Counted from the stretch's first letter, positions 7,620-17,070 are shown. The stretch: DNA of 64,000 nucleotides from Jeotgalicoccus saudimassiliensis (GCF_000756715.1 NZ_CCSE01000001.1:62001-126000); one strand, 5' to 3'. The notes: generated by a model from the sequence alone, not told the origin. Translations and numbers: made by a program.

Positions 7620-9611
7620 ATGAACAAGCGCACAGAACCGGCAGTCGCTCCTGATACGCAGGCGATTCAGGAGAAATATGATAAAGATGCACGAACGCGG
7701 AAATTCAGCAGTAAAGGCACCATATGGACAGTAACAATTTTAGCGGTGCTGTACTCGCTCTTCCATTTATATATGGTATTTAACCCGATGCCTGCACTGC
7801 AGCAGCGCTCGATTCACGTCGCAGTCGGACTGGCATTAGTTTATATGCTGTACCCGATGTTTAAAAAACAGGATAGATCGAAACTTCCAATTTTAGACTG
7901 GGTGCTGGCAGCAGCAAGTTTATTTACAGCCGGATACATATTAATTGAGTACCAGGCTATTGTGACAGAACGCGGCGGCATTCCGAACAATGTCGATATA
8001 GTGATGGCGATTGTAACCGTGCTGTTAATACTTGAAGCGGCACGCCGTGTTACGGGCTGGATACTGCCGATACTGGCATTAATCTTTTTAGTTTATCCAT
8101 TTATCAGTCATCTCGATTTTCTGCCGAATATGATGATGACGCGTCCGTTCGACCTTGGAGATATTTTTGGGCAGCTGTATTTAAAAACTGAAGGACTGTA
8201 TTCCACAGCTATCGGTGCATCTGTAAACTTTATCTTCCTGTTTATTTTATTTGGTGCCTTTCTTCAAAAGTCCGGGATGGGTCAATTCTTTAATGATCTG
8301 GCGATGGCATTGGCCGGTGCCCAGCGGGGCGGACCGGCTAAAGTTGCTGTAGTATCGAGCGGGTTTATGGGAAGTATTAACGGTGCAGCAGTTGCGAACG
8401 TTGTAAGTACCGGTGCATTTACAATTCCTTTAATGAAAAAAATCGGTTATCACAGAAATTTTGCCGGAGCAGTTGAAGCCAGTGCCTCTGTCGGCGGACA
8501 GATACTGCCGCCGATTATGGGTGCGAGTGCATTCATTATGGCTGAAACGACTGGTATTAATTACGGTACTATCGCTCTCGCTGCATTGCTCCCGGCATTG
8601 TTATATTACTTTGCAGTAATCCTGCAGGTACATTACAGAGCAGGAAAACGGGATTTAAAAGGAATTCCGAAAGCAGACCTGCCGAGAGTGAAACAGGTCA
8701 TGAAAGAACGCGGACATCTGCTGATTCCGCTGGTCGGTTTAATTGTGATGCTGTTTATGAACATGCCGATTCCAAGAGCGGCGATCTTCACAATCTTCCT
8801 GACAATTATCATTGCGACATTAAGAAAAACGACGCGCATGTCATTTAAAGATATTTTCGATGGTCTTGCACTTGGTGCCCAGCAGGCGTTATCGGTTATG
8901 ATTGCCTGTGCGGTTGTCGGAATCATTATCGGAGTTGTATCATTAACAAGTTTCGGTGCGATTATGACATCAGCGATTGCAGGACTTGGCGGAGGTTCAT
9001 TACTTCTGACATTATTCTTTACGATGATTGCATCAATGGTGCTCGGTATGGGTCTGCCGTCAATTCCGGCATACATCATCACAGCAACAATGGCGGCACC
9101 GGCACTAGCAGAATTCGGTGTGCCGATTCTGTTAGCGCACATGTTCGTATTCTACTTTGGTATATTTGCAAACGTCACACCGCCGGTAGCACTTGCGGCA
9201 TTCGCCGGTGCGGGAATCGCCGACGGAGATCCGATGAGAACCGGATTCCAGGCATTGAAACTGTCACTCGCAGGATTCCTGATTCCGTTTATCTTCATCT
9301 ATGAACCGGCTATGCTGCTCGTTGACGTTGAAGGGCTGATGACTAATGCGCGGGAATATCCGTTTGCAAGTATTATGGACATCGTCATAGTGCTCATCAG
9401 TACCGCGATTGGACTGACAGCATTGTCAGCGGGACTTGAAGGATTCTTCAAAACACACATTAATCCGGTAATCCGGGCGGTTCTAATCGCATCAGCAGTT
9501 CTGCTGGTCGTTCCGGAAACGTACACGGACATTATTGGACTAAGCGTTGCAATAATAATTTTTGTGCTAAACTATGCGAAATGGAAAAAAGAAGAACCTG
9601 CAGCAGTTTAA
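7620..9611 (+). CDS. TRAP transporter fused permease (DctQM type)
   Basis: A 663-residue integral membrane protein in which the small (DctQ-like, about residues 45-190) and large (DctM-like, about 190-650) subunits are fused, as is usual in TAXI systems. Many hydrophobic segments are visible. Conserved-looking stretches include GSINGAAVANVVSTGAFTIP and GMGLPSIPAYI. It uses ion-gradient energy to move the ligand delivered by the TAXI lipoprotein. GGGG of the RBS overlaps the end of the DUF1850 gene, and the start lies one base after that stop codon, so the three genes form one tight operon, closed by a terminator at 9626. Confidence 0.93.
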   Translation: MNKRTEPAVAPDTQAIQEKYDKDARTRKFSSKGTIWTVTILAVLYSLFHLYMVFNPMPALQQRSIHVAVGLALVYMLYPMFKKQDRSKLPILDWVLAAASLFTAGYILIEYQAIVTERGGIPNNVDIVMAIVTVLLILEAARRVTGWILPILALIFLVYPFISHLDFLPNMMMTRPFDLGDIFGQLYLKTEGLYSTAIGASVNFIFLFILFGAFLQKSGMGQFFNDLAMALAGAQRGGPAKVAVVSSGFMGSINGAAVANVVSTGAFTIPLMKKIGYHRNFAGAVEASASVGGQILPPIMGASAFIMAETTGINYGTIALAALLPALLYYFAVILQVHYRAGKRDLKGIPKADLPRVKQVMKERGHLLIPLVGLIVMLFMNMPIPRAAIFTIFLTIIIATLRKTTRMSFKDIFDGLALGAQQALSVMIACAVVGIIIGVVSLTSFGAIMTSAIAGLGGGSLLLTLFFTMIASMVLGMGLPSIPAYIITATMAAPALAEFGVPILLAHMFVFYFGIFANVTPPVALAAFAGAGIADGDPMRTGFQALKLSLAGFLIPFIFIYEPAMLLVDVEGLMTNAREYPFASIMDIVIVLISTAIGLTALSAGLEGFFKTHINPVIRAVLIASAVLLVVPETYTDIIGLSVAIIIFVLNYAKWKKEEPAAV

Positions 9612-9625
9612 ATTGATAAAAATCG

Positions 9626-9672
9626 CAGCACCCCTGAAACCGGACTTTAAGTTTGGTTCGGGGGTGCTTTTG
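9626..9672 (+). terminator. Rho-independent terminator of TRAP operon
   Basis: Arms AGCACCCC (9627-9634) and GGGGTGCT (9661-9668) are followed by T-rich sequence. Confidence 0.8.
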
Positions 9673-9751
9673 ATTGTGAGGGCAGAGTGTTTGTTCGATG
9701 ATGATAGCATTCCGGTGTTGTATTTTAAAAGTTTTTCCAGCCTTAGTGTTA

Positions 9752-9969
9752 CCGGTTCACAACAGGCATCCACCGTTGTTAATCCAGCGGCCCCGCTCCA
9801 CAACAGGTACCCACCGTTGTCAATCCAGCGGCCCCGCTCCACAACAGGCATCCGCCGTTGTTAATCAAGCGGCCCCGCTCCACAACAGGCATCCGCCGTT
9901 GTTAATCAAGCGGCCCCGATTCACAACAGGCACCCGCCGTTGTTAATCCAACGATCCCGATTCACAACA
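9752..9969 (+). repeat. Tandem 41-bp array 2 (same unit as array 1)
   Basis: Five full units start at 9752, 9793, 9834, 9875 and 9916, with a partial sixth at 9957, all spaced 41 bp. The unit is CCGnTCCACAACAGGCATCC followed by GCCGTTGTTAATCnAGCGGCC, clearly homologous to the array at 5810-6011. It fills most of the 534-bp gap between the TRAP terminator and the next promoter. Short open frames crossing it on both strands are by-products of the repeat and not genes. Confidence 0.88.
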
Positions 9970-10064
9970 AAAATGAATTTCCACTTCAAACAGTGCTAAA
10001 TACCATCCCCGTCACCGCCATATTAGTAAGCGTATCCAATAATGAGACTTTTCAGAAATAACGG

Positions 10065-10093
10065 TTGTACAATTTCATATTCTAGTGTAAAAT
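10065..10093 (+). promoter_or_regulatory. Candidate sigma-A promoter
   Basis: TTGTAC (10065-10070), 17-bp spacer, TAAAAT (10088-10093), 53 bp before the ATG of the binding protein at 10146. This predicts a leader of roughly 45 nt. Confidence 0.6.
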
Positions 10094-10145
10094 TCTGAAT
10101 ATTATAAGAAGTTGATTTTGACTTCTGGGAATTGGGGGGAATTAA

Positions 10146-11816
10146 ATGAAAAAGTTTAGTTTTATCGCATTACTCGGTGTATTAATACTTATTCTCGCTG
10201 CATGTACTGATGACAGTAATGTGGAAGAGGAAGCGACTGAAGGTGAAGAGACTGCTGCCGAAGGCGGTACTCTGACTCTGGCACTACCTAGTGATGCAGT
10301 ATCGATGGACCCGCATGGCAGTAACGATGTGCCGTCTGAACAAATCCGCGATACAATTTATGAGCCGTTGTTAACTCAGGATGAGAATTTTGAAATCGTT
10401 CCTGTTTTAGCTGAAGAGTATGAACAAATTGACGATACAACATGGGAGTTCAAACTCCGTGAAGGTGTGACTTTCCATGATGGCAGTGAATTTAACGCGG
10501 AAGTAGTTAAAGCGAATATCGAACGTGTGAAAGATATAGCGAAGGCATCACCGCGTTCATTCCTGCTCGATATGGTAAGCGAAGTTAATATTATCGACGA
10601 TTATACTGTTGAACTTGTAACTGAGTATCCATTCGCGCCGCTTGCGAACAACTTAACGCATGGTGCAGGTAAAATGATCAGTAAAGATTTAATCGATGCT
10701 GATTACCAGCAGGCACTTGACGAGGCAGGGAGCGATTTATCGCTTGATGAGTATTACGAACTCCGCGACGCAGGCGGAAGTGAGCACGAAGATGTAGCGA
10801 ATGAAATCAGCGCATATGTCGGCCAGCTTGTTGAATCCGAGCCTGTTGGAACAAACTACTTCAAATTTGATTCAAGAAGCCCCGGTGAACAGACTTCTGT
10901 AGTACGCAACGACGACTACTGGGGAGATACTGCACTGCTTGACGGTGTAACGTTCAAAGTAGTATCAGAACCGGGTTCACGTATTGCTGAACTGGAGTCA
11001 GGTTCATCAGATGCAATTCTTGCGACACTTTCAAGCAATATTGAACGTGTGGACAGCAACGAAGATGTCACACTGTTACGCAATGAATCAGTATCAATCG
11101 ACTACATCGGTTTCAATACTGAAAAAGAACCATTCAATGATCCGAAGGTACGCCAGGCAATCACGCACGCATTTGACAGTGAAGCTGTACTTGAAGGGGT
11201 TTACAACGGATCAGGTACACCGGCAGAAGCACCACTTGCACCCGGAGTACTTGGTTATTCTGAAGACCTTGAAGGATTAGACTACAATATGGAACGTGCA
11301 CAGGAACTTCTTAATGAAGCAGGCGTTGAAGACTTAACTATTAACTTAATGGTTAACGATGATAACCCTGAACGTGTCGACGTTGCATTATGGTTACAGG
11401 AATCATTAAGCACACTTGGAATTACAGTGAACGTGGAACAAGTTGAGTGGGGTGCATACCTTGCAGCGACTGGTGCAGGTGAACATGATATGTTCATCCT
11501 GGGCTGGAGCAACTCAACAGGTGACCCGGATAACGGAATTTCACCATTATTCCACAGCGATAACATCGGTGATACTGGTAACCGTTCATTCTACAACAAC
11601 CCTGAGCTGGACAGCATTTTAGACGAAGCCCGTCAGTCAACTGAAGAAAGCGAACGCGAACAGCTTTACATGGACGCTCAGCAGATCTTAGTAGACGAGG
11701 CACCGGCAATCTTTATCCGCCACGGTGAAAACTTAAATGCACACGGTAATCATGTTGAAGGATTCGAAGGCGATGCATACAACATCTTCGATTTCAGAGG
11801 AACTTCAATCCAGTAA
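10146..11816 (+). CDS. Family-5 solute-binding lipoprotein
   Basis: A 556-residue lipoprotein. The signal peptide ends in LAAC with Cys20 lipidated. Family-5 hallmarks are SMDPHGSND at the start of the mature domain, FHDGSEFNAE, and MFILGW-x-STGDPDNG in the C-terminal lobe. It is most similar to the next gene (12057-13736). The mature domain resembles glutathione/peptide-binding (GsiB/DppA) proteins, but the ligand cannot be assigned. It has its own promoter and terminator, so it is a separate transcription unit and not part of an import operon. Confidence 0.92.
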   Translation: MKKFSFIALLGVLILILAACTDDSNVEEEATEGEETAAEGGTLTLALPSDAVSMDPHGSNDVPSEQIRDTIYEPLLTQDENFEIVPVLAEEYEQIDDTTWEFKLREGVTFHDGSEFNAEVVKANIERVKDIAKASPRSFLLDMVSEVNIIDDYTVELVTEYPFAPLANNLTHGAGKMISKDLIDADYQQALDEAGSDLSLDEYYELRDAGGSEHEDVANEISAYVGQLVESEPVGTNYFKFDSRSPGEQTSVVRNDDYWGDTALLDGVTFKVVSEPGSRIAELESGSSDAILATLSSNIERVDSNEDVTLLRNESVSIDYIGFNTEKEPFNDPKVRQAITHAFDSEAVLEGVYNGSGTPAEAPLAPGVLGYSEDLEGLDYNMERAQELLNEAGVEDLTINLMVNDDNPERVDVALWLQESLSTLGITVNVEQVEWGAYLAATGAGEHDMFILGWSNSTGDPDNGISPLFHSDNIGDTGNRSFYNNPELDSILDEARQSTEESEREQLYMDAQQILVDEAPAIFIRHGENLNAHGNHVEGFEGDAYNIFDFRGTSIQ

Positions 11817-11833
11817 CAGAATATTAAACACGA

Positions 11834-11876
11834 TAAAGAGCCCGTAACCTTATTGATGAGGTTTGCGGGCTCTTTT
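11834..11876 (+). terminator. Rho-independent terminator
   Basis: Arms AAAGAGCCCG (11835-11844) and CGGGCTCTTT (11866-11875). The 11877-12042 stretch shows no gene and should hold the next promoter, which I could not fix. Confidence 0.85.
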
Positions 11877-12056
11877 GTGTTTTTCCGCCGGACTGGTTTC
11901 CTTCGTCAAATCTACGAATTGACCCACCTCTGTCCTGTAGCCTGAACGCACAATCTTCCTGTAAAAAACTTCAATTTTTTATCGTACACCGAAATATTTT
12001 CCGCGCAACAGGGTATTAGTGATATAAAACTAAATAAAAATCCGGAGGGGTTGTTC

Positions 12057-13736
12057 ATGAAGAGGTTTGGTTTTATTTCACTGACAGTATTTTTACTGTT
12101 CATTCTCGCGGCATGTACAGATGACAGCAATGTTGATGAAGAGGCAGGAAGCAGCGATTCAGGTAACTCTGAACAGGGCGGCAATATGACGATTTCAATT
12201 CCGTCGGATATTGTGTCGCTTGATCCGCACGGCAGCAACGATGATCCGTCGGAACAGATTAGGGACACCATTTACGAACCGCTTGTTACTCACGATGAGG
12301 ATTTAAAGCTCGTCCCGGCGCTTGCCGAAGAGTACGAACAGGTCGATGAGACAACGTGGCGTTTTAAATTGCGTGAAGGTGTCAAGTTCCACGACGGCAG
12401 TGATTTTAATGCTGACGTTGTTAAAGCGAATATTGAACGTATTCAGGATCCGGCAAGAGCATCTGCCCGTGAGTCGTATTTTGATATGGTCGGCGAAATA
12501 AACATTATTGATGATTACAATATAGAACTCGTTACTGAATATCCATATGCGCCGCTCTTAAATAATTTATCCCACGGCGCAGGGAAGATGATCAGTAAAG
12601 AACTAATCGACGCAGATTATCAAAATGCACTTGAACAGGCGGAAAGTAATTTATCGCTTGAAGAATATTACGAACTCAGAAACAGAGGCGGCGAAGAACA
12701 CGGACAAGTTGTTGAAGACATCAGCCAGTATGTTGGTGAGAAAGTTGAAACCGGACCGGTAGGCACGAACTACTTTAAGTTTGAATCAAGAAATCCGGGT
12801 GAAGAAACAGTTGTTTCACGTAATGATGATTACTGGGATACTCCGGCGCTGCTCGATGACATTACATTTAAAGTCGTCACAGAACCGGCATCCCGTATCG
12901 CAGAACTTGAATCGGGCTCATCCGATGCAATTATTTCCACATTAACGAGCAACACCGATCGTGTGGAACAGACGGACGGCATGACATTAATGCGCAGTGA
13001 TGCGGTCAACGTTGACTACATCGGCTTTAATACGAGCAAAGCACCATTTGATGATCCGAAAATCCGTCAGGCAATCTCACATGCGTTCAACAGTGAAGCT
13101 GTACTCGATGGTGTATATAACGGTTCCGGCATGCCGGCTAATGGACCATTGGCACCGGTCCTGCTCGGTTATTCTGAAGAACTCCAGGGGCGGGAATATG
13201 ATATGGCACGTGCAGAAGAACTGCTCGCTGAAGCAGGCGCTGAAGACTTAACGATAAATCTTATGGTGAACGATGATAATCCTGAACGACTGGACGTTGC
13301 ATTGTGGCTGCAGGAATCATTAAATGAAATTGGCGTCACGCTGAACGTGGAGCAGGTCGAGTGGGGTGCGTATCTCGATGCTACTGGTAACGCCGAACAT
13401 GACATGTTTATCCTCGGATGGGGTAACACAACCGGCGACCCCGATGAGACGATTACGTCGCTGTATCATACGGATAACGCCGGCAATAACGGCAACCGTG
13501 CTTTTTACAGCAATCCTGAACTCGATGAGATTTTAGACAATGCGCGACAGGAAACTGACGAAGCAGTACGTGAACAAATGTACATCGACGCACAGGAAAT
13601 CATTATACAAGAAGCGCCGTCGATCTTTATCCGTCACGGAGAATATTTGAATGCGCATAACAGCGATGTTCATGAATTTAAAGCGAACGGTTTCAATATG
13701 CTAGATTTCAGTGAAACTTATATCGACGGGGAGTAA
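12057..13736 (+). CDS. Family-5 solute-binding lipoprotein
   Basis: A 559-residue lipoprotein with a lipobox LAAC (Cys20). It has the same architecture as its upstream paralogue: SLDPHGSND, FHDGSDFNAD, and MFILGWGNTTGDPDE. The ATG at 12057 is preferred over a TTG two codons earlier, because the GGAGGGG RBS (12043-12049) is correctly spaced only for the ATG. It forms its own unit, ending in a long perfect hairpin. With the 10146 gene it forms one sub-pair, while the 1-2636 genes form another, which suggests successive duplications. Confidence 0.92.
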   Translation: MKRFGFISLTVFLLFILAACTDDSNVDEEAGSSDSGNSEQGGNMTISIPSDIVSLDPHGSNDDPSEQIRDTIYEPLVTHDEDLKLVPALAEEYEQVDETTWRFKLREGVKFHDGSDFNADVVKANIERIQDPARASARESYFDMVGEINIIDDYNIELVTEYPYAPLLNNLSHGAGKMISKELIDADYQNALEQAESNLSLEEYYELRNRGGEEHGQVVEDISQYVGEKVETGPVGTNYFKFESRNPGEETVVSRNDDYWDTPALLDDITFKVVTEPASRIAELESGSSDAIISTLTSNTDRVEQTDGMTLMRSDAVNVDYIGFNTSKAPFDDPKIRQAISHAFNSEAVLDGVYNGSGMPANGPLAPVLLGYSEELQGREYDMARAEELLAEAGAEDLTINLMVNDDNPERLDVALWLQESLNEIGVTLNVEQVEWGAYLDATGNAEHDMFILGWGNTTGDPDETITSLYHTDNAGNNGNRAFYSNPELDEILDNARQETDEAVREQMYIDAQEIIIQEAPSIFIRHGEYLNAHNSDVHEFKANGFNMLDFSETYIDGE

Positions 13737-13750
13737 GTATAAAATTTCAC

Positions 13751-13793
13751 AATACAGTTGTGACAATGTGAAATGTCACAGCTGTATTATTTT
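13751..13793 (+). terminator. Long hairpin terminator
   Basis: AATACAGTTGTGACA (13751-13765) pairs over 15 positions (one G-U) with TGTCACAGCTGTATT (13774-13788), followed by ATTTTA. The U-tract is weak for the stem length. Confidence 0.65.
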
Positions 13794-13829
13794 AACTGTA
13801 TCAATTATGCACACACTCATAAAATTACT

Positions 13830-13843
13830 TGAAAGCGCTTTAT
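13830..13843 (+). promoter_or_regulatory. Candidate cre (CcpA operator)
   Basis: TGAAAGCGCTTTAT matches the Bacillus/staphylococcal cre consensus TGWAARCGYTWNCW at 13 of 14 positions. It lies about 190 bp before the binding protein at 14033 and upstream of a weak promoter candidate (TTGTAA-17-TAGTAT, 13936-13964). This points to catabolite control of that gene. The remainder of the 13794-14017 gap shows no gene. Confidence 0.55.
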
Positions 13844-14032
13844 TTTGAATAAAAGTAATGCTATAGTGATAGGTGGCTAGGATTTGATAAGTTAACAGCA
13901 AATAATTATGGTGTTAATATTTTCAAAATTCGAGCTTGTAAGAAAAATTGTTTTACGGTAGTATTATAAGAGTGAAATTTTAGGATTCTAAATAGTCTTA
14001 AAATTTAAAACTATTTGAGGGGGAAATACATA

Positions 14033-15715
14033 ATGAAAAGCCTTAAGCAAATGCTTACTTTAGGTTTAGTGCTGATGTTCACATTAGTACTGGCAGCTTG
14101 TACAAGCGACAGCGACGTTGAACCGGAATCGGAAGACGGCGCAGCTGAAGGTACACCGGCCGGCGGCCAGGATCTTGTTATCTCTGAAATGAGTGACATC
14201 GTATCAATGGACCCGCACGGTAATAACGACGTACCATCATCAAACGTACGTTACAACTTATACAACGGACTGACTGTCCTGAATGAAAATATGGAAGTGG
14301 AACCCGGTCTTGCGACTGAATGGGAACCTGTAGATGACACAACATGGAGCTTTACTCTCCGTGACGATGTTACATTCCATGACGGCACACCTTTCAACGC
14401 TGAAGCTGTTGTTGCCAACCTTAACCGTGTTCTTGACCCGGCTATGGCATCACCTCGTATGTTCTTATACGAAATGATTACAGACGTTGAAGCAGTAGAC
14501 GAGTACACAGTTGAAATTACTACTGAATATCCGTTTGCACCATTACTTGCACACCTTGCACACGATGGCGGCGGAATGATCAGTAAAGATGTTATCGATG
14601 CAGATTACCAGCAGGCACTTGATGCTGCCGGTGAAGATATGACTGCAGAAGAGTACTACGAATTACGCGACAGCGGCGAAGCTGAAGAAGTACAGGATGC
14701 TATTTCATCTGATCTTGGTCAGTATGTTACAGAAAATCCTGTAGGAACAGGCGCATTCAAATTGCAGGAACGCACACCGGGTGAACAGGTTGTACTTGAA
14801 CGCAACGACGATTACTTCGGTGAAGTGGCAACACTTGATACGGTAACGTTCAAAGTAGTTCCGGAAACAGCTTCACGTATTGCTGAAATCGAAGCAGGCA
14901 CTTCACACGTTGCAGGTGCTGTAGAATCAAGCAACGCAGACCGTATTGCTAACGGCGCAGATACTGAACTTGACGAAACTGAGTCAATGTCACTTTCTTA
15001 CATTGGTTACAACACCGAAAAAGAACCATTAAATGATCCAAAAGTACGTCAGGCAATTTCTTACGCAATTGACCGTGAAGAAATTATTAACGGTGTATAC
15101 GACGGCGTAGGTATTCCGGCTAACGGACCACTTGCTCCAGGTGTATTCGGTTACGACGAAAACGTTGAAGGTATCAGCTATGACCTTGACCGTGCGAAAG
15201 AATTAATGGCAGAAGCAGGATACGAAGACGGTTTCGATGTGTCAATTCTGACTAACGATTCACCGGAACGTGTTAACACTGCAATCTACTTGCAGGAATC
15301 ACTTCAGGACATCGGTATTAACTTAGAAGTTCAGCAGATGGAGTGGGGCGCGTACTTAGAAGAAACTGCAGCCGGTAACCACGACATGTTCATCCTTGGC
15401 TGGTCAACTGTAACAGGTGACGCGGACTACGGTACTTACCCATTATTCCACTCATCAATGCATGGTGATCCGGGTAACCGTTCATTCTTATCAGACGATA
15501 AAGTGGACGAATTACTTGAAGCGGGACGTCGTGAAACAGACGAAGAAGCACGTCTGCAAATCTACTCTGAACTTCAGGAACAGCTGGTTGAAGCAGCGCC
15601 AATGGCGTACATTCACCACCAGAATTACCTGACAGGCCTAAACAGCAATGTTAAAGGTTTCTGGGTTGATGCACAGGGTATTTATCATGTAGATCAGGTA
15701 ACAATTGAAGAATAG
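14033..15715 (+). CDS. Family-5 solute-binding lipoprotein under possible CcpA control
   Basis: A 560-residue lipoprotein; lipobox LAAC with Cys23 lipidated and an acidic linker. Domain hallmarks are SMDPHGNND, FHDGTPFNAE and MFILGWSTVTGDADYG. The ATG at 14033 is used, because the GAGGGGG RBS lies nine bases upstream and overlaps an alternative TTG. It is intermediate in sequence between the 954 and 10146 types. Its codon choice and strong RBS suggest good expression. The upstream cre-like site hints at repression when preferred carbon sources are present. Its partner permease is not in the window. Confidence 0.92.
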   Translation: MKSLKQMLTLGLVLMFTLVLAACTSDSDVEPESEDGAAEGTPAGGQDLVISEMSDIVSMDPHGNNDVPSSNVRYNLYNGLTVLNENMEVEPGLATEWEPVDDTTWSFTLRDDVTFHDGTPFNAEAVVANLNRVLDPAMASPRMFLYEMITDVEAVDEYTVEITTEYPFAPLLAHLAHDGGGMISKDVIDADYQQALDAAGEDMTAEEYYELRDSGEAEEVQDAISSDLGQYVTENPVGTGAFKLQERTPGEQVVLERNDDYFGEVATLDTVTFKVVPETASRIAEIEAGTSHVAGAVESSNADRIANGADTELDETESMSLSYIGYNTEKEPLNDPKVRQAISYAIDREEIINGVYDGVGIPANGPLAPGVFGYDENVEGISYDLDRAKELMAEAGYEDGFDVSILTNDSPERVNTAIYLQESLQDIGINLEVQQMEWGAYLEETAAGNHDMFILGWSTVTGDADYGTYPLFHSSMHGDPGNRSFLSDDKVDELLEAGRRETDEEARLQIYSELQEQLVEAAPMAYIHHQNYLTGLNSNVKGFWVDAQGIYHVDQVTIEE

Positions 15716-15724
15716 TAAAATATT

Positions 15725-15759
15725 GAAGAACCCGGCAGAATTTTGCCGGGTTCTTTTCT
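15725..15759 (+). terminator. Rho-independent terminator
   Basis: GAAGAACCCGGCA (15725-15737) pairs with TGCCGGGTTCTTTTC, ending in Ts. It closes the 14033 gene. Confidence 0.88.
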
Positions 15760-15824
15760 ATAAAATTTAAAAACAGGCATATGAATGGTATAATATTGGG
15801 TAAGATAAACTATAGGTGGATATA

Positions 15825-16112
15825 ATGAAAAAACTGATGATGCTAATACTTGTACTGGGACTTGCAGCGTGCAGCGGTGAAGCCACCCAGGCAGAAAAAG
15901 ATCTTGAAAATATCAACAAGGAAATCACTGAGCTGGAAGAAAACATTAACAATATGCAGGGTGACAATGAAGAACTCCAGCAAAAAGTTGATGCAAAAGA
16001 ATCAGAGCTCGAAGAACTCGAGAAGGAATTCGAAGAAAACCAGCAGCCTGATGAAGAGGGAAAAGCTGAGGAATCAGCAGAAACTGAAGAAGATAAAGAA
16101 AACGAAGAGTAA
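15825..16112 (+). CDS. Small coiled-coil lipoprotein
   Basis: A 95-residue lipoprotein: signal peptide with lipobox LAAC (Cys16). From about residue 22 to 75 there is an uninterrupted charged heptad-like coiled coil (KDLENINKEITELEENINN onward), then an acidic Glu-rich tail. The ATG at 15825 has GGTGG spaced six bases upstream; a GTG three codons earlier lies within that RBS. It is followed 13 bases later by a conserved-looking cytoplasmic protein. I do not recognise the family. A surface scaffold or spacer is all the sequence supports. Confidence 0.7.
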   Translation: MKKLMMLILVLGLAACSGEATQAEKDLENINKEITELEENINNMQGDNEELQQKVDAKESELEELEKEFEENQQPDEEGKAEESAETEEDKENEE

Positions 16113-16125
16113 AGGAGTTTTATGA

Positions 16126-16461
16126 ATGCATGAAGAGAAATTTTATTTAATAGAAGGAAAAAAAATGAAGCTCGAAGAACTGGCGAAGGAAATTGAATCG
16201 GCAACCGGCGGCCAGCTGGAAGATGTCCGTGGTTCAATCAACCGTGTAGTCGTTAAGAAACCGGCGCCGGAACAAGGCTTTGAAGCATTTAACCTTACGT
16301 TTAAAATGAAACATACAGTAGATCTCGTCGATGCAGTTGTGACGACTGACAACAAGAAGAAAAATCTTTCAGACTACGACTTCGAAAACAATGAATTTAC
16401 CGTGCGTTTAATCAGCTACATCCGCCGCGATGTGCCGATGAAAAATGAAGCAGAACTTTAA
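16126..16461 (+). CDS. Hypothetical protein, 111 aa
   Basis: Not recognised. It is a soluble 111-residue protein of mixed charge without signal peptide or membrane segment. Residues ~14-45 look helical (KLEELAKEIESATGG) and the C-terminal half looks like beta strands. GGAG seven bases before ATG supports the start. It is sandwiched in one direction between the coiled-coil lipoprotein and a GNAT enzyme with gaps under 20 bp, so the three are probably co-transcribed. No function is proposed. Confidence 0.6.
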   Translation: MHEEKFYLIEGKKMKLEELAKEIESATGGQLEDVRGSINRVVVKKPAPEQGFEAFNLTFKMKHTVDLVDAVVTTDNKKKNLSDYDFENNEFTVRLISYIRRDVPMKNEAEL

Positions 16462-16480
16462 TAGATTGGCCTGAGGTAAA

Positions 16481-17044
16481 ATGAAGTATATTAAGACCAA
16501 ACGTCTAATTTTACGCGACTGGCAGGAAAGTGATTTAAAAACATTTATCAGGATGAATCAGGATCCGGATGTCAGACGCTATTTCCCATCTCTTCAGACA
16601 CCTGAAGAATCTGTTGAATATGCACGCACGGCACAAAAGTGCATTGTTGACAGAGGCTTTGGTCTGTTTGCTGTGGAACGGAAAGATACGAACGAATTTA
16701 TCGGTTTTACAGGAATTCACGTGCTGGAAGCAGACGGTACACTGGACTTTGATTTTCTGCCGGCCATCGAAATCGGATGGCGGCTTCAGAAGAAACACTG
16801 GAACCAGGGATTCGCAACGGAAGCCGCCCGCGGTGTGCTGAAGTTCGTCGAACGCCAGACTGATATTAAAGAAGTGTATGCCTATACGTCAGTACGCAAT
16901 ATTCCATCGATCAATATAATGGAGAAAATCGGCATGGAGCCTGTAAAAACTTTTGACCATCCGGGTATTATGGACGGCCATTCTTTAAAACGGCATGTGC
17001 TGTTTAAAAAATCCACACAAAAAGAGCGCAGATTCAAGTTATAA
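16481..17044 (+). CDS. GNAT acetyltransferase (RimJ/RimL-like)
   Basis: A 187-residue GNAT-fold N-acetyltransferase. TKRLILRDWQESDL is the typical beginning of the RimJ/RimL branch. The acetyl-CoA binding region is around IEIGWRLQKKHWNQGFATEA (a Q/R-x-x-G-x-G/A variant), and the SVRNIPSINIMEKIGM segment matches the conserved SxNxxSxxxxEKxGF motif. The substrate may be a protein N-terminus or small molecule. The end of the coding sequence forms half of a bidirectional terminator shared with the convergent gene at 17071. Confidence 0.85.
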   Translation: MKYIKTKRLILRDWQESDLKTFIRMNQDPDVRRYFPSLQTPEESVEYARTAQKCIVDRGFGLFAVERKDTNEFIGFTGIHVLEADGTLDFDFLPAIEIGWRLQKKHWNQGFATEAARGVLKFVERQTDIKEVYAYTSVRNIPSINIMEKIGMEPVKTFDHPGIMDGHSLKRHVLFKKSTQKERRFKL

Positions 17045-17068
17045 CTTTGAATCCACGCTCTTTTTTTT
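17019..17068. terminator. Bidirectional terminator between convergent genes
   Basis: AAAAGAGCG and GATTCAA pair with TTGAAT(C) and CGCTCTTTT, with A-run and T-run on either side. It serves both the GNAT gene and the minus-strand LOG gene, and overlaps the last GNAT codons. Confidence 0.85.
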
Positions 17069-17070
17069 GC

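Noticed and set aside
9574-9946. Proteins with repeated sequence in the 9.6-9.95 kb region on both strands
   Set aside because: They arise from the tandem 41-bp array reading through in several frames, without RBS and on both strands.
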